Source: Streptomyces sp. TS71-3
Lineage (GTDB): Bacteria > Actinomycetota > Actinomycetes > Streptomycetales > Streptomycetaceae
DNA length: 64,000 nt
Reading direction: 5' to 3'
Assembly: GCF_018327685.1 (NCBI RefSeq)
Contig: NZ_BNEL01000001.1
Span: 186,001 to 250,000, forward strand
This document shows, one piece after another, positions 1 to 8,979 of the stretch. Numbering within the stretch: position 1 is the first letter of the stretch; every line of letters begins with the position of its first letter. The notes under the pieces were generated by a model. It was given only the letters and a program-made list of their open reading frames with translations. It was not told where the DNA came from and made no database searches. Made by a program: the position numbers and the translations under genes.

Positions 1-172
1 AGCCCAGCTCGTCGATGGTGCGGCGGACCCGCTCCAGGGTCTCGGGGCGCAGCAGCTCCGGCGCGTTGATCGCGTTCGACACGGTCTGCGGGGAGACGCC
101 GGCCCGCCGGGCGACCACGGCGAGGGTCACGGGGGCGCCCTTGGCGGCGGAGTTGGTGCTGGGGCGGGCCAT
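1..172 (-). CDS. LacI-family transcriptional regulator (N-terminal part, runs off the window)
   Basis: This is the DNA-binding end of a LacI/GalR-type repressor. The visible 57 residues begin MARPSTNSAAKG and contain the recognition helix-turn-helix 'TLAVVARRAGVSPQTVSNAI', followed by a hinge-type segment rich in Arg and Glu (LLRPETLERVRRTI). The sugar-binding domain lies left of the window. It is divergent from the debranching-type glycosidase, with about 200 bp between the two starts. LacI regulators of this kind usually control the neighbouring carbohydrate gene, so local control of the glycosidase is a reasonable inference. The start is the only in-frame ATG close to the HTH. Confidence 0.88.
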   Translation of the reverse strand, partial: MARPSTNSAAKGAPVTLAVVARRAGVSPQTVSNAINAPELLRPETLERVRRTIDELG

Positions 173-375
173 GCGGTCTCCGATGTGTCATGCGGGGTGC
201 GTGTGGTGCGTGTGGTGTGTGGTGCGTGCTGCTTGTGACGCGTCGTGCTGTCTGTGGTGCGTAACGCCTATGGGACGCCGTGCGGTTGATTTTATCGCTC
301 CAAATTGGCTTGCCATCCCTCTGAAGTGGCATTTACTGTCTTTGGAACGATCTAACGCTGAGAGGTTCTACTTCT
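173..375. promoter_or_regulatory. Divergent promoter region between LacI regulator and glycosidase
   Basis: About 200 bp that changes from GTG/TGC-rich simple sequence (190-260) to an A/T-richer stretch (285-375), which is where promoters are expected in this genome. A short inverted repeat TGCCA...TGGCA (about 311-330) and TTGCCA with TTACTG about 17 bp later resemble a repressor site over a promoter. These are only visual matches; no LacI operator is proven. Confidence 0.35.
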
Positions 376-2637
376 TTGGACACCACTGTCAAGGCCCAGG
401 ACGCCAACGGATCGGTCACGGCCGCGCCTTCCTCGGCCAGTGGCCTACAGCCGTTCCTGCACGACGCGGTCGTCACGCTGTACGCGCCGAGCTTCGTGGT
501 CTCGCACGCGGACGGTCAGATCGGCGACGGCGTGGACGGCTTCTACCACGGCGATCGCAGGGCGCTGTCCCGGCTGAGCGTCGCCGTGGACGGAGTCCCC
601 CTGGCGCCGCTCGGCGGTGGGCTCCGGGCGGCCGACGGCGCTGACTTCCGGTCGGTGCTGCGGGGGCTCGGCGAGGTCACGCCGGATCCGGCGGTCGCGC
701 TGTACCGCCGCCGGAGCGTGGCCGCGGGCCGGCTGGCGGAGGTGCTGGAGGTGGTCAACGCCGGCACGCAGCACGTCCGCTTCGGGCTGGTGGTCGTGGC
801 GGGTACGGACCTCGCCTCGATGGAGGCGGTGAAGACGGGGCGCTTCCCGGCCGCCGTCCCGGCCAGCGGAGACGGAGAGGGTGAGAGGGGTGAAGGGGAC
901 GAAGGGGGCAACGCCGGCCTGGCGTGGTCGGCCGACGGGTTCGACGTCCGCCTGGTCAGCGAACCCGCGCCGGACACGCTGGAGGTCGCGGAGGGCCGGC
1001 TGTCGTACGACGTCGAGCTGGCGCCGGGCGCCACGTGGACCGCGACGCTGCGCTGCACCGCGGCGCACGCGGACGGCGACCAGTTCCCCGCGGCCCCCGC
1101 GAGCGCCGTACCGTGGCGCACCCCGGTCCTGCGCAGCACGGACCGCCGCTTCGAGACGTGGCTGGACCAGTCGCTCGCCGACATGGACCGCCTGCGCCTG
1201 ACGGACCCGCGCTCGGGTGAGCGGGGCGCGGGGCGTGGTGCCGCGGGGCGTGGTGCCGCGGGGCGTGGTGCCGCGGGGCGTGGTGCGGAGACGGGCCCGG
1301 CGGAGCACGCGGGAGGCTCGGAGGCCGGGGGCGGTGTGGACCAGTTCCTGTCCGGCGGCGCCCCGTGGTACCTGACGCTCTTCGGCCGCGACTCGCTCTG
1401 GGCCGCCCGCATGATGCTCCCGCTCGGCACCGACCTCGCGGCCGGCACGCTGCGCACGCTCGCCCGCCGGCAGGGCGCGGTGACCGACCCGGCCACGGAG
1501 GAGCAGCCCGGCAAGATCCTGCACGAGGTACGCCGCGGCACGCAGGAGTTCGGGGAGGCGTCGACCCTCCCGCCGGTGTACTACGGCACGGTGGACGCCA
1601 CACCCCTGTGGATCTGCCTGCTGCACGACGCATGGCGCTGGGGCATGGCCCATGACGAGGTCGAACGGCTGCTGCCGCACGCCGAGTCCGCCCTCGCCTG
1701 GATGCGCGACCACGGAGCCGCGGGCGGCGACGGCTTCCTCAAGTACGTCGACGGGACCGGCCGCGGCCTGGCCAACCAGGGCTGGAAGGACTCCGGGGAC
1801 GGCATCCGCCACCGCGACGGCCGCCTCGCCGACCCGCCCATCGCGCTGTGCGAGGTCCAGGCGTACGCCTACGAGGCCGCGCGAGGCGGGGCCGCGCTGC
1901 TGCGGGCGTTCGGCCGGCCGGGCGCGGACGCGTGGGACGAGTGGGCACAGCGGCTGGCGACCCGCTTCCGCGAACGTTTCTGGGTCGAGGACGCGCGGGG
2001 CCCGTACCCGGCGGTCGCCCTGGACCGCGACGGAAGGCCGGTGGACTCGGTGACGTCCGGCTTCGGCCACCTCCTCGGCACGGGCCTGCTGAACGGGGAG
2101 GAGAGCGCGCTGCTCGCGGCCCGGCTGACCGGGCCCGACCTGGACGCGGGCCACGGGCTGCGCACGCTCAGCAGCGACTCGGTGGGCTTCAACCCGTACG
2201 GCTACCACATCGGTTCGATATGGCCGCACGACACGGCCATCGCCGTGCACGGCCTGGCGAGGGCGGGCCACGCGGACGCTGCGGCACCGCTGGCGGCGGG
2301 CCTGCTGACCGCGTCGACGGCCTTCGCCGCCCGGCTCCCGGAACTCTTCGCGGGCCACGGCGCCGAGGCGGGCCCGCACCCGGCGCCCTACCCCGCGTCC
2401 TGCCGGCCCCAGGCGTGGGCGGCCGCTTCGTCGGTCATGGTCCTCAGCGCGGCCCTGGGCCTGGACGCGGACGTGCCGGGCGGCAGGATCACGGTGGCCC
2501 CCACGTTCGCCCGGGCCTACGCCCCGCTGACGGTGGAGGGCCTCCAGGTCGGCGGAGGCCGCCTGGACGTGGCGGTCGCGGCGGACGGGACGGTGAGCGT
2601 GACGGCGCCGGGGGAGCTGACGGTGATCACGGCCTGA
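376..2637 (+). CDS. Glycogen debranching N-terminal domain protein / amylo-alpha-1,6-glucosidase-like
   Basis: A 753-residue cytoplasmic glycosidase-like protein. Residues about 25-225 match the GDE N-terminal beta-sandwich ('FYHGDRRALSRL', 'VTLYAPSFVVSHADG'). Residues about 325-700 form an (alpha/alpha)6 barrel like amylo-1,6-glucosidase or trehalase, with 'PWYLTLFGRDSLWAARMM' near 330 and 'GYHIGSIWPHDTAIA' near 610, where the acidic catalytic residues usually lie. The TTG start is chosen because GAGAGG lies about 10 bases upstream. Between the two domains (residues about 285-304) four 15-bp repeats encode Gly/Ala/Arg-rich filler that looks non-essential. The divergent LacI gene suggests sugar-responsive control. 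The exact substrate cannot be read from sequence. Confidence 0.9.
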   Translation: MDTTVKAQDANGSVTAAPSSASGLQPFLHDAVVTLYAPSFVVSHADGQIGDGVDGFYHGDRRALSRLSVAVDGVPLAPLGGGLRAADGADFRSVLRGLGEVTPDPAVALYRRRSVAAGRLAEVLEVVNAGTQHVRFGLVVVAGTDLASMEAVKTGRFPAAVPASGDGEGERGEGDEGGNAGLAWSADGFDVRLVSEPAPDTLEVAEGRLSYDVELAPGATWTATLRCTAAHADGDQFPAAPASAVPWRTPVLRSTDRRFETWLDQSLADMDRLRLTDPRSGERGAGRGAAGRGAAGRGAAGRGAETGPAEHAGGSEAGGGVDQFLSGGAPWYLTLFGRDSLWAARMMLPLGTDLAAGTLRTLARRQGAVTDPATEEQPGKILHEVRRGTQEFGEASTLPPVYYGTVDATPLWICLLHDAWRWGMAHDEVERLLPHAESALAWMRDHGAAGGDGFLKYVDGTGRGLANQGWKDSGDGIRHRDGRLADPPIALCEVQAYAYEAARGGAALLRAFGRPGADAWDEWAQRLATRFRERFWVEDARGPYPAVALDRDGRPVDSVTSGFGHLLGTGLLNGEESALLAARLTGPDLDAGHGLRTLSSDSVGFNPYGYHIGSIWPHDTAIAVHGLARAGHADAAAPLAAGLLTASTAFAARLPELFAGHGAEAGPHPAPYPASCRPQAWAAASSVMVLSAALGLDADVPGGRITVAPTFARAYAPLTVEGLQVGGGRLDVAVAADGTVSVTAPGELTVITA
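1228..1287 (+). repeat. 15-bp tandem repeat, 4 copies, in frame
   Basis: Four consecutive copies of GCGGGGCGTGGTGCC (the last ends GCG) inside the glycosidase gene, encoding repeated GRGAA. Because 15 is divisible by three, copy-number change would preserve the frame. Confidence 0.9.
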
Positions 2638-2667
2638 GCCGGGGCCGGGTGCCTCAGGACGCGCGGA

Positions 2668-2696
2668 AGGCCCGGTGCAACGTACGCACCGGGCCT
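2668..2696 (+). terminator. Hairpin terminator after the glycosidase gene
   Basis: A perfect 11-bp stem (AGGCCCGGTGC / GCACCGGGCCT) with a 7-base loop starts about 30 bases after the stop codon. There is no U-tract, which is usual for Streptomyces terminators. Confidence 0.75.
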
Positions 2697-2786
2697 CCTG
2701 ATCTGCGTTCACGATCCGCGCCGGAGTAGCGGGAGGAACCTACCCGTATGGACAGGTAGGGTCCGATTCGGGTGGCGTGCCCGGAC

Positions 2787-2891
2787 GATCGGCCGTGCCG
2801 TACCGTGCCGGGCCCTTTCGTGCCGTGCCATGTCGTACCGTGCCGTGCCGTGCAATGTGGTGCCGTGCCGTGCCGTGCCATGCCGTGCCGT
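2787..2891. repeat. Degenerate GTGCC pentamer repeat tract
   Basis: About 100 bp built from repeats of GTGCC with variants GTACC, ATGCC and ATGTC, between the glycosidase terminator and the 3' end of the sugar dehydrogenase. It opens spurious frames on both strands and shows no gene features. Confidence 0.8.
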
Positions 2892-2906
2892 CAGGAGTGG
2901 TGACGG

Positions 2907-4043
2907 TTACGCGGGGTCGATGCGGGAGATGCTGCCACCGAGATCGAGCGTGTACAGCTCGCCGTGGCCGTCCTGCACGAACGAGATGACCTCGCCGCCG
3001 CTGACCCCGAGGTCGCCCTCGCCGGTCACCTTGCCGTCCTCGATCTTCAGCGTGCGGATGGTGCCGTCGCAGTAGTCGCTGAACAGGTACTGCCCCTTGA
3101 GGTCCGGGATCGCGTCGCCGCGGTAGACGTACCCGCCGGTCACGGAGCAGCCCAGCCCGGTTCGGTCGTACTCGTGGATCGGCGGCACGTGGTTCGCGGG
3201 CTCAGTGCCGCCCCGGAAGGGATGGGTGCCCTCCATCTGGGACCAGCCGTAGTTCTCGCCGCCCTTGCTCCCGGCGGGGGCCCAGTCGATCTCCTCCCAG
3301 GCGTCCTGGCCGACGTCGCCGATGAGCAGGTCGCCCGTGCCCGCGTCGAAGGAGAACCGCCACGGGTTGCGCAGCCCGTACGCCCAGATCTCGCCCTTCG
3401 CGTTCGGGTCGCCCACGAAAGGATTGTCCGCCGGGATCGCGTACGGCTTGGCGCCGCTGGGGTCGATCCGCAGCAGCTTGCCGAGCAGCGTGCCGAGGTT
3501 CTGCCCGTTCTTCTGAGGATCGCCACCCGAGCCGCCGTCGCCGAGCCCGATGTAGAGGTAGCCGTCGGGCCCGAAGGTGATGTCGCCGCCGTTGTGGTTC
3601 TCGAACGGCTGCGTCTGGGTGAGGACGGTGCGCCGCGTCTCCGGCTGGATCTTGCCGTCCTGCACGGCGAACTCGTCGAGGGTGCTGGTGCCTTCGAGGT
3701 TCGTGAACGAGATGTAGAAGTGCGCGAAGTCGTGGTCGAACGCGATGCCCAGCAGGCCGCGTTCGCCGTCGGTGGTGGTCTCACCGGAGATGTCGAGGAC
3801 GGGCTCACCGAGCCCCTGATCACCCAGAACCCGCACGGTGCCCGCGCGTTCGGCTATCCAGACCGTGTCACCGGGCCCCGGGGTGCCGGCGGTCGGATTC
3901 TGGGCGGTGGCTACTTCGGTGAGCGCGACCCCCGCTGCCGGACGCGGGGTGGCGGGCTCCTCGGCGGATGCCGTGGTCAAGGCAAGGGAGGCGACGAGGC
4001 AGATGGTGCCGATGATCGCCGAGCTTCTGGTGTGAACTTTCAC
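2907..4043 (-). CDS. PQQ-dependent sugar dehydrogenase family protein (secreted)
   Basis: A 378-residue six-bladed beta-propeller protein of the glucose/sorbosone dehydrogenase (soluble GDH, YliI) family. The GTG start (VKVHTRSSAIIG) is chosen because AGGAGG lies 6 bases upstream; a longer frame exists but lacks this signal. Residues 1-27 look like a Sec signal peptide ending TTASA. Family motifs include 'NHNGGDITFGPDGYLYIG' near residue 147, 'GLGDGGSGGDPQKNG' near 167 and 'YGLRNPWRFSFD', with the conserved His and Arg expected to contact PQQ and sugar. It probably oxidises sugars extracellularly with PQQ or a related cofactor. No PQQ synthesis genes are nearby. Function is inferred from the family only. 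Confidence 0.88.
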   Translation of the reverse strand: MKVHTRSSAIIGTICLVASLALTTASAEEPATPRPAAGVALTEVATAQNPTAGTPGPGDTVWIAERAGTVRVLGDQGLGEPVLDISGETTTDGERGLLGIAFDHDFAHFYISFTNLEGTSTLDEFAVQDGKIQPETRRTVLTQTQPFENHNGGDITFGPDGYLYIGLGDGGSGGDPQKNGQNLGTLLGKLLRIDPSGAKPYAIPADNPFVGDPNAKGEIWAYGLRNPWRFSFDAGTGDLLIGDVGQDAWEEIDWAPAGSKGGENYGWSQMEGTHPFRGGTEPANHVPPIHEYDRTGLGCSVTGGYVYRGDAIPDLKGQYLFSDYCDGTIRTLKIEDGKVTGEGDLGVSGGEVISFVQDGHGELYTLDLGGSISRIDPA

Positions 4044-4464
4044 CGTGACCCTCCTGGAGGCGGCGAATGGGCAGGTCACCAGGCTGCTTGGGGCAGAGTC
4101 GTCGGGCATCGCCCGCACCAGCACGCAACCTGGGTGGGGGGATCGTGCGCCGCTGGCCACGGAGAGGATACCGAGACATGGACGCCTTGGCCTAGACCAA
4201 TACCGCCCATTCGCTTGGCCTGTTCCGGCTTCCGCTGCGGTCCTGCGCGGGGCGGTGGGGGAGGGGGTGGGCGCTTTCCCGGGGGCTCATGGGCGAGCGG
4301 TGCCTTGGCTATGAGGACGACGGTTCGGTACAGGTTGCTATAGCCGCATCACACCGGGGGTAAGGGCGCGACTGCTGCGGTGGATATCCGGGGAGTGGCG
4401 GGGAGCTGCCGGTGACACGGCCTGAGCCGGGGCCTCTGTTCGCCCCGCCCCGGGGCGCGCAAAA
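4044..4464. other. Intergenic region between sugar dehydrogenase and tRNA-Pro
   Basis: About 420 bp holding the 5' region of the minus-strand sugar dehydrogenase. No conserved coding pattern is visible. The section near 4310-4345 is less G+C rich and could hold the promoter. I see no clear operator. Confidence 0.4.
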
Positions 4465-4491
4465 GGCCCAGTGCAACTTACACACTGGGCC
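4465..4491 (-). terminator. Terminator of tRNA-Pro
   Basis: Read on the minus strand, a 9-bp perfect stem (GGCCCAGTG/CACTGGGCC) is followed directly by TTTTGCGCG. It begins about a dozen bases past the tRNA 3' end, so it terminates the tRNA transcript. Confidence 0.85.
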
Positions 4492-4503
4492 CTCTGACCT
4501 GTG

Positions 4504-4577
4504 TCGGGGTGGCGGGATTTGAACCCACGGCCTCTTCGTCCCGAACGAAGCGCGCTGCCAAGCTGCGCTACACCCCG
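4504..4577 (-). tRNA. tRNA-Pro (anticodon CGG)
   Basis: A 74-nt cloverleaf on the minus strand. The acceptor stem CGGGGTG pairs with CACCCCG, with discriminator A. The D-arm contains AGCGCAGCTTGGCAGCGC. The anticodon stem CTTCG/CGAAG encloses the loop TTCGGGA, giving anticodon CGG (codon CCG). The T-arm has GTTCAAATCC. CCA is not encoded. A terminator follows at once, so it is a single-gene unit. Confidence 0.97.
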
Positions 4578-4686
4578 AGTGCCGACGCTGTCGCGGCGAC
4601 GTCGTTTACTTTAGCCCACCGGGGGCCCTGGACGAAATCCGGTTTTGGTGGGGTGGCGCACGGGGTGCCCGTTGGGGTGCGTTCGC

Positions 4687-5616
4687 TCAGGCCGGGCGTT
4701 CCACCAGGGTGAGCAGGGTTGCCTCCGGGGGGCAGGCGAAGCGGACCGGGGTGTAGCGGTTGGTGCCGCAGCCCGCGGAGACGTGGAGGTAGGCGCGGTT
4801 GCCGGCGGACTCGTGGGCGGACAGGCCCCTGGCGCGGTCCGTGTCCAGGTCGCAGTTGGTGACCAGGGCGCCGTAGAAGGGGATGCGGAGCTGGCCGCCG
4901 TGCGTGTGGCCCGCGAGGATCAACGGGTAGCCGTCCGCCGTGAAGGAGTCCAGGACCCGCAGGTAGGGGGCGTGGACTATGGCCATCGAGAAGTCCGCGC
5001 CGCTCGCCGGGCCGCCCGCAACGTGTGCGTAGCGGTCGCGTTTGATGTGGGGGTCGTCCAGGCCCGTGAGGCCGATCTCCATGCCCTCGATCTTCAGCGA
5101 GCCCCTGGTGTTCGTCAGGTTCAGCCAGCCCGCCGCGTCGAAGGCGTCCCGCAGGCCCTCCCACGGGTTGTGCACGGCGCCCACCGCCGGCGGGTTGCCG
5201 TTCAGGCCGTACTTGCCCTGTGCCTTCTCGATCAGGTACTTAGCGGGGTTGCGCAGCTTCGGACCGTAGTAGTCGTTCGAGCCGAAGACGTACGCACCCG
5301 GGTACTCCATCAGTGGGCCCAGGGCGTCCAGGGCCTCGGGGACGCCGTCCGGGTCGGAGAGGTTGTCCCCCGTGTTGATCACGAAGTCCGGGCGGAGGCC
5401 CGCCAGGGACTGCAACCAGCGGCGCTTCTTGCCCTGCCCGCACACCATGTGGACGTCGGACACCTGGAGAACGCGCAGCGGGCTCATCCCGGGCGGCAGG
5501 ACCGGCACGGTGATCCTCCGCAACCGGAACGAGCGGGCTTCGACGCCCACCGAGTAGAGCAGGCCGGCGGCGCCCACCGCCGTGATTCCCAGGGGTACTC
5601 CGTATAGCGCGCGCAT
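4687..5616 (-). CDS. Metallophosphoesterase, membrane-anchored (YkuE/YaeI-like)
   Basis: A 309-residue calcineurin-like phosphoesterase. A hydrophobic segment at residues 5-23 suggests an uncleaved membrane anchor. The dinuclear metal motifs appear in order: 'SDVHMVCG' (about 53), 'NTGDNLSD' (about 80), 'GSNDYY' in place of GNHD (about 111) and 'GHTHGGQLRIP' (about 235). This architecture matches YaeI/YkuE proteins, which act on phosphodiester or lipid pyrophosphate substrates at the membrane; the substrate here is unknown. GNHD changed to GSND is a common variant in this group. It lies beside tRNA-Pro and is divergent from the GatB/YqeY gene. Confidence 0.92.
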   Translation of the reverse strand: MRALYGVPLGITAVGAAGLLYSVGVEARSFRLRRITVPVLPPGMSPLRVLQVSDVHMVCGQGKKRRWLQSLAGLRPDFVINTGDNLSDPDGVPEALDALGPLMEYPGAYVFGSNDYYGPKLRNPAKYLIEKAQGKYGLNGNPPAVGAVHNPWEGLRDAFDAAGWLNLTNTRGSLKIEGMEIGLTGLDDPHIKRDRYAHVAGGPASGADFSMAIVHAPYLRVLDSFTADGYPLILAGHTHGGQLRIPFYGALVTNCDLDTDRARGLSAHESAGNRAYLHVSAGCGTNRYTPVRFACPPEATLLTLVERPA

Positions 5617-5940
5617 GCGCCCATCGTGTCAGACGTCACGCGGTCGTTCGGCATCCCGTGGGGGAGCGGCCCGTGACGACCGGCTCCCGTGACCCCGGCG
5701 GTACTTGGCCGTCCTGCGGCCACGGCGGTACGTGGTCGTCCCGTCGCCGGCCGCACTCGCCCTCCCGAGGCCGCCGACTGCGCACGCCGTCCTGGCGCCA
5801 CCGGCTGCGCACGCCGTCCCGCCCCGGGCGCCCGGCCGTCCCGCCGCCGGCACGGCCGCGCAGCACCGCTCTACTCTCGGGTAACCAGCGGCCCGGAAAT
5901 CCTTCGGCCACCCCCACCCCGTACCTGAGAGAATCACGCC
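5617..5940. other. Divergent intergenic region
   Basis: About 320 bp between the divergent phosphoesterase and GatB/YqeY genes, rich in imperfect CGCACGCCGTCC-type repeats (about 5770-5825). It should hold two promoters, but I cannot identify convincing -35/-10 boxes. The frames open across it have no family features. Confidence 0.4.
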
Positions 5941-6408
5941 ATGACCACGCTCAAGTCGAAGCTTCAGGAAGACCTCACCGCGGCGATCAAGGAGCGCGAC
6001 GAGCTGCGCTCCTCGACGCTCCGGCTGACCCTCTCGGCGATCACCAACGAGGAGGTCGCCGGGAAGACCGCGCGCGAGCTCTCCGATGACGAGGTGCAGA
6101 AGGTGATCACGCGCGAGGCCAAGAAACGGCGCGAGGCCGCCGAGGCCTTCGCGAACGGCGGGCGCGCCGAGCAGGCCGAGCGGGAGCGGGCCGAGGGCGA
6201 GGTGCTCGCCGGGTACCTGCCCAAGCAGCTCTCCGACGACGACCTGGAGCAGCTCGTGGCCGCGGCGGTCGCCGAGGCGAAGGGCGCGGGGGCCGAGGGG
6301 CCGCGTGCCATGGGCCAGGTCATGAAGATCGTGAACCCCAAGGTGGCCGGCCGCGCCGAGGGCGGCCGGGTCGCGGCCATCGTCAAGCGGCTCCTTGCGG
6401 CGGGCTGA
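5941..6408 (+). CDS. GatB/YqeY domain-containing protein
   Basis: A complete 155-residue YqeY protein: a helical N-terminal part ('MTTLKSKLQEDLTAAIKERD', 'STLRLTLSAITNEEV') and a C-terminal half ('YLPKQLSDDDLEQLV', 'MGQVMKIVNPKVAGRAEGG') like the tail domain of GatB. Stand-alone YqeY proteins are linked by homology to tRNA-dependent amidotransfer, but their own role is not established. Length and motifs are typical of the family. It is transcribed alone and ends in a hairpin shared with the convergent PBP gene. Confidence 0.95.
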   Translation: MTTLKSKLQEDLTAAIKERDELRSSTLRLTLSAITNEEVAGKTARELSDDEVQKVITREAKKRREAAEAFANGGRAEQAERERAEGEVLAGYLPKQLSDDDLEQLVAAAVAEAKGAGAEGPRAMGQVMKIVNPKVAGRAEGGRVAAIVKRLLAAG

Positions 6409-6529
6409 CGGGCGACGGCCCGGAGCGGCTGCCAGGTCACGCCGCCGTCGAGGCCGCGACCGACGGTTCGTTGCGGAGGGCGGAGGGCGGAGGGCTGACA
6501 GCTCCCCGCCGGTAGGGCCTGAAACACGA

Positions 6530-6570
6530 CCGCCCGGCAGCCACCCCGATCGGGGCCGGCCGCCGGGCGG
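6530..6570 (+). terminator. Terminator after the YqeY gene
   Basis: An outer stem of 9 bp (CCGCCCGGC/GCCGGGCGG) encloses a second perfect hairpin, CCCCGATCGGGG. It is followed by ACTTTTGCGC, so it looks like a plus-strand terminator. Confidence 0.75.
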
Positions 6571-6588
6571 ACTTTTGCGCGCGGTTCG

Positions 6589-6630
6589 CGCCCGTGGGCC
6601 GCCGTCGCTCACGCCGCCGGCCCACGGGCG
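6589..6630 (-). terminator. Terminator after the PBP gene
   Basis: A 13-bp perfect stem (CGCCCGTGGGCCG / CGGCCCACGGGCG) begins a few bases beyond the PBP stop codon on the minus strand. With the preceding hairpin it forms a back-to-back terminator between convergent genes. Confidence 0.75.
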
Positions 6631-6633
6631 TCC

Positions 6634-8979
6634 TCAGCCTTGTGGCCACCCCCCGGGGCCCATCCCTCCGGGAAGCCCCCCGTTTCCGCCGCCGTCGGCC
6701 GCGCCACCGTTCGTGCCGCCGGTGGTGAAGCCTCCGTCGACCCCCCCGCCGTTCGCGGCGCCCCCGTTGGCCACACCGCCGTTGGCCCCCGCGTCCGTGC
6801 CGCCGTTGCCGTCGCCGCCGCCCACCAGGCCGCCGATGAAGCCTGGCGGCGGGTTGCTCTGGCCGCCGCGGCCCGGCTTGCCGTCGCCCGGGTGCTTGCC
6901 CTTGTCCTTGTCGTGGCTGTCCGGGATGTTGATCAGGTTGAAGTTCTCGACGGGCTTGCCCTGGAGGGCGCCGCCCACCGCGTCCTTCCAGATCGGGCCG
7001 GGTGTGTCGGCGCCGAAGACCTTGTCGTGGGGGACGCCGCCGATGGTGATGTCGATCATCTTCCGCTTGTGTGCGGGGTCGCCGACCCAGACCGCGCCGG
7101 CCATGTTCGGCGTGTAGCCGACGAACCAGGCGGCGTACCGCTCGTCCGTCGTACCCGTCTTGCCCGCGCTCGGCCGGTCGTCCAGACCCGCCTCCGTACC
7201 CGTGCCGTCCTCGACCACGCCCTTGAGGAGCGTGGTGACGGTGTCCGCGGTCTTCTCGGACATCGCGCGCGTGCACGTCGACTTCGGCACCGGCATCGAC
7301 TTGTTGCCCGGGCCCGTGATCGACTCGATGGCGACGGGGGTGCAGTACATGCCCCGCGACGCGAACGTCGCGTACGCGCTCGCCATCGTCAGCGGCGACA
7401 TCTCCTGGGTGCCCAGCGCGATCGTCGGGTTCTGGTCCATCGCCCTGCCGTCGGCCCGCCTGACGCCCATCTTGTCCGCCATCTGGATCACCGGGCAGAT
7501 GCCGATGTCGGCGATGAGCTGCACGTAGTAGGTGTTGACCGACTTCGCGGTCGCCTCCTTCATGCCCATCGGGCCCTTCTCGGACTCGTTCTCGTTCGTG
7601 AGCGTGACGCCCTTGGGGTTCGTGTACTGCTTGCCGTCGCAGGCCGCCACCGGGCTGGGGTAGGGCATCTTGTACGGCGACGGGTAGCTCTTCGTCGGCG
7701 GTGTGCCGCCCTCGATCGCCGCCGCGGCCACGATCGGCTTGAACGTCGAACCGGGCTGGTAGCCGGCGCCGCCGCCCATGTCGTGGTCGGCGGAGAGGTT
7801 GATCTGGGTGTCGTTGCCCGAGAGGCCGTACGGCCTGGACTGGCCCATGCCGAGGATCCTGCCCGTGCCGGGCTGGACGAGGGTGACGGCGCTGGCCACC
7901 TCGTCGGAGGCGTAGACGTGCTTCTTGATCGAGTCCTCGACGCTCTGCTGGGCCTTCGGGTCGAGCGTGGTGCGGATCGTCAGGCCACCGCGGTTCCAGG
8001 TCTGCGCGCGGTCCTCCTTGGTCTTGCCGAAGACCGGGTCGGAGAGGAACACGTCGCGCACGTAGTCGCAGAAGAAGCCGGCGCCCTTGACGGCGGTGAT
8101 GCAGCCGTTGTCCGGCTTGCTGACCTTCAGGCCCAGCGGCTTCTTCCCGGCCGCGTCCGCCTGCGCCTGGGTGATGCTGTGGGTGTCGGCCATGCGCTGG
8201 AGCACGGTGTTGCGCCGCTTGGTGGCCTCGTCCGGGTAGCTCACCGGGTCGTAGCGGCTCGGCGACTGGACGATTCCGGCCAGCAGCGCGGACTGCTCCA
8301 GATCGAGGTCCTTGGCGTGCTTGGAGAAGTAGCGCTGGGCCGCGGCCTCGATGCCGTAGGCCTGCTCACCGAAGAACGTGATGTTCATGTAGTTCTCCAG
8401 GATGCGCTTCTTGCCGAGCTTCTCCTCGACCTGGATCGCGTACTTCAGCTCCTTGATCTTGCGGCCGAGGGTCTGCTGGGTGGCCTGCGCGACCTTCGTG
8501 GGGTCGTCGCCCGCCTCCTCCACGAAGACGTTCTTCACGTACTGCTGGGTCAGGGTGGACGCGCCCTGGGAGACGCCGCCGCTCTGCGCGTTCTTGTTCA
8601 GCGCGCGCAGCACGCCCTTGAGGTCGATCGCGCCGTGCTGGTAGAAGCGCGCGTCCTCGATGGCCACGATCGCCTTCTGCATGGACGGCGAGACGTCCTT
8701 CAGCGGGACGACGGTGCGGTCGCGCGAGTAGACCGCCGCGATCTGGCCACCGTTGGCGTCCAGGATGGTGGTGCGCTGGCTGAGCGGCGGCCGCTTCAGG
8801 TTGGCCGGGATGTCGTCGAACGACTTGACCGAACCCTTCGCCGCCAGGCCCAGCGCGCCGGCCGCGGGCAGCGTGATGCCGGCCAGCACGGCACCGGCCA
8901 GCACACTGACACCGAGAAATTTCGCGGCCTGTTGGACCGGCGACGGGCCACCGCCCCCGCCCGAGCGCATGTTTGCCAT
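6634..8979 (-). CDS. Bifunctional penicillin-binding protein (GT51 transglycosylase / transpeptidase)
   Basis: A 781-residue class A PBP that polymerises and cross-links peptidoglycan on the outer face of the membrane. After a short Gly-rich N-terminus comes one transmembrane helix (about 15-40). The GT51 domain has the catalytic Glu in 'EDARFYQHG' (about 103) and 'GASTLTQQYVKN'. The transpeptidase domain has SxxK in 'GSTFKP' (about 408), SxN in 'SVNTYY' (about 478) and KTG in 'KTGTTDERYAAW' (about 602). The last 90 residues are a Gly/Asn/Pro-rich tail typical of actinobacterial PBPs. The start MANMRSGGGG is preferred; a frame open 63 codons further upstream lacks a clear ribosome site, and none is strong here either. 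It is divergent from wblA. Confidence 0.95.
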   Translation of the reverse strand: MANMRSGGGGGPSPVQQAAKFLGVSVLAGAVLAGITLPAAGALGLAAKGSVKSFDDIPANLKRPPLSQRTTILDANGGQIAAVYSRDRTVVPLKDVSPSMQKAIVAIEDARFYQHGAIDLKGVLRALNKNAQSGGVSQGASTLTQQYVKNVFVEEAGDDPTKVAQATQQTLGRKIKELKYAIQVEEKLGKKRILENYMNITFFGEQAYGIEAAAQRYFSKHAKDLDLEQSALLAGIVQSPSRYDPVSYPDEATKRRNTVLQRMADTHSITQAQADAAGKKPLGLKVSKPDNGCITAVKGAGFFCDYVRDVFLSDPVFGKTKEDRAQTWNRGGLTIRTTLDPKAQQSVEDSIKKHVYASDEVASAVTLVQPGTGRILGMGQSRPYGLSGNDTQINLSADHDMGGGAGYQPGSTFKPIVAAAAIEGGTPPTKSYPSPYKMPYPSPVAACDGKQYTNPKGVTLTNENESEKGPMGMKEATAKSVNTYYVQLIADIGICPVIQMADKMGVRRADGRAMDQNPTIALGTQEMSPLTMASAYATFASRGMYCTPVAIESITGPGNKSMPVPKSTCTRAMSEKTADTVTTLLKGVVEDGTGTEAGLDDRPSAGKTGTTDERYAAWFVGYTPNMAGAVWVGDPAHKRKMIDITIGGVPHDKVFGADTPGPIWKDAVGGALQGKPVENFNLINIPDSHDKDKGKHPGDGKPGRGGQSNPPPGFIGGLVGGGDGNGGTDAGANGGVANGGAANGGGVDGGFTTGGTNGGAADGGGNGGLPGGMGPGGWPQG

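Noticed and set aside
2777..3075. Small frames over the GTGCC tract (and their minus-strand partners)
   Set aside because: Simple-sequence artefacts.
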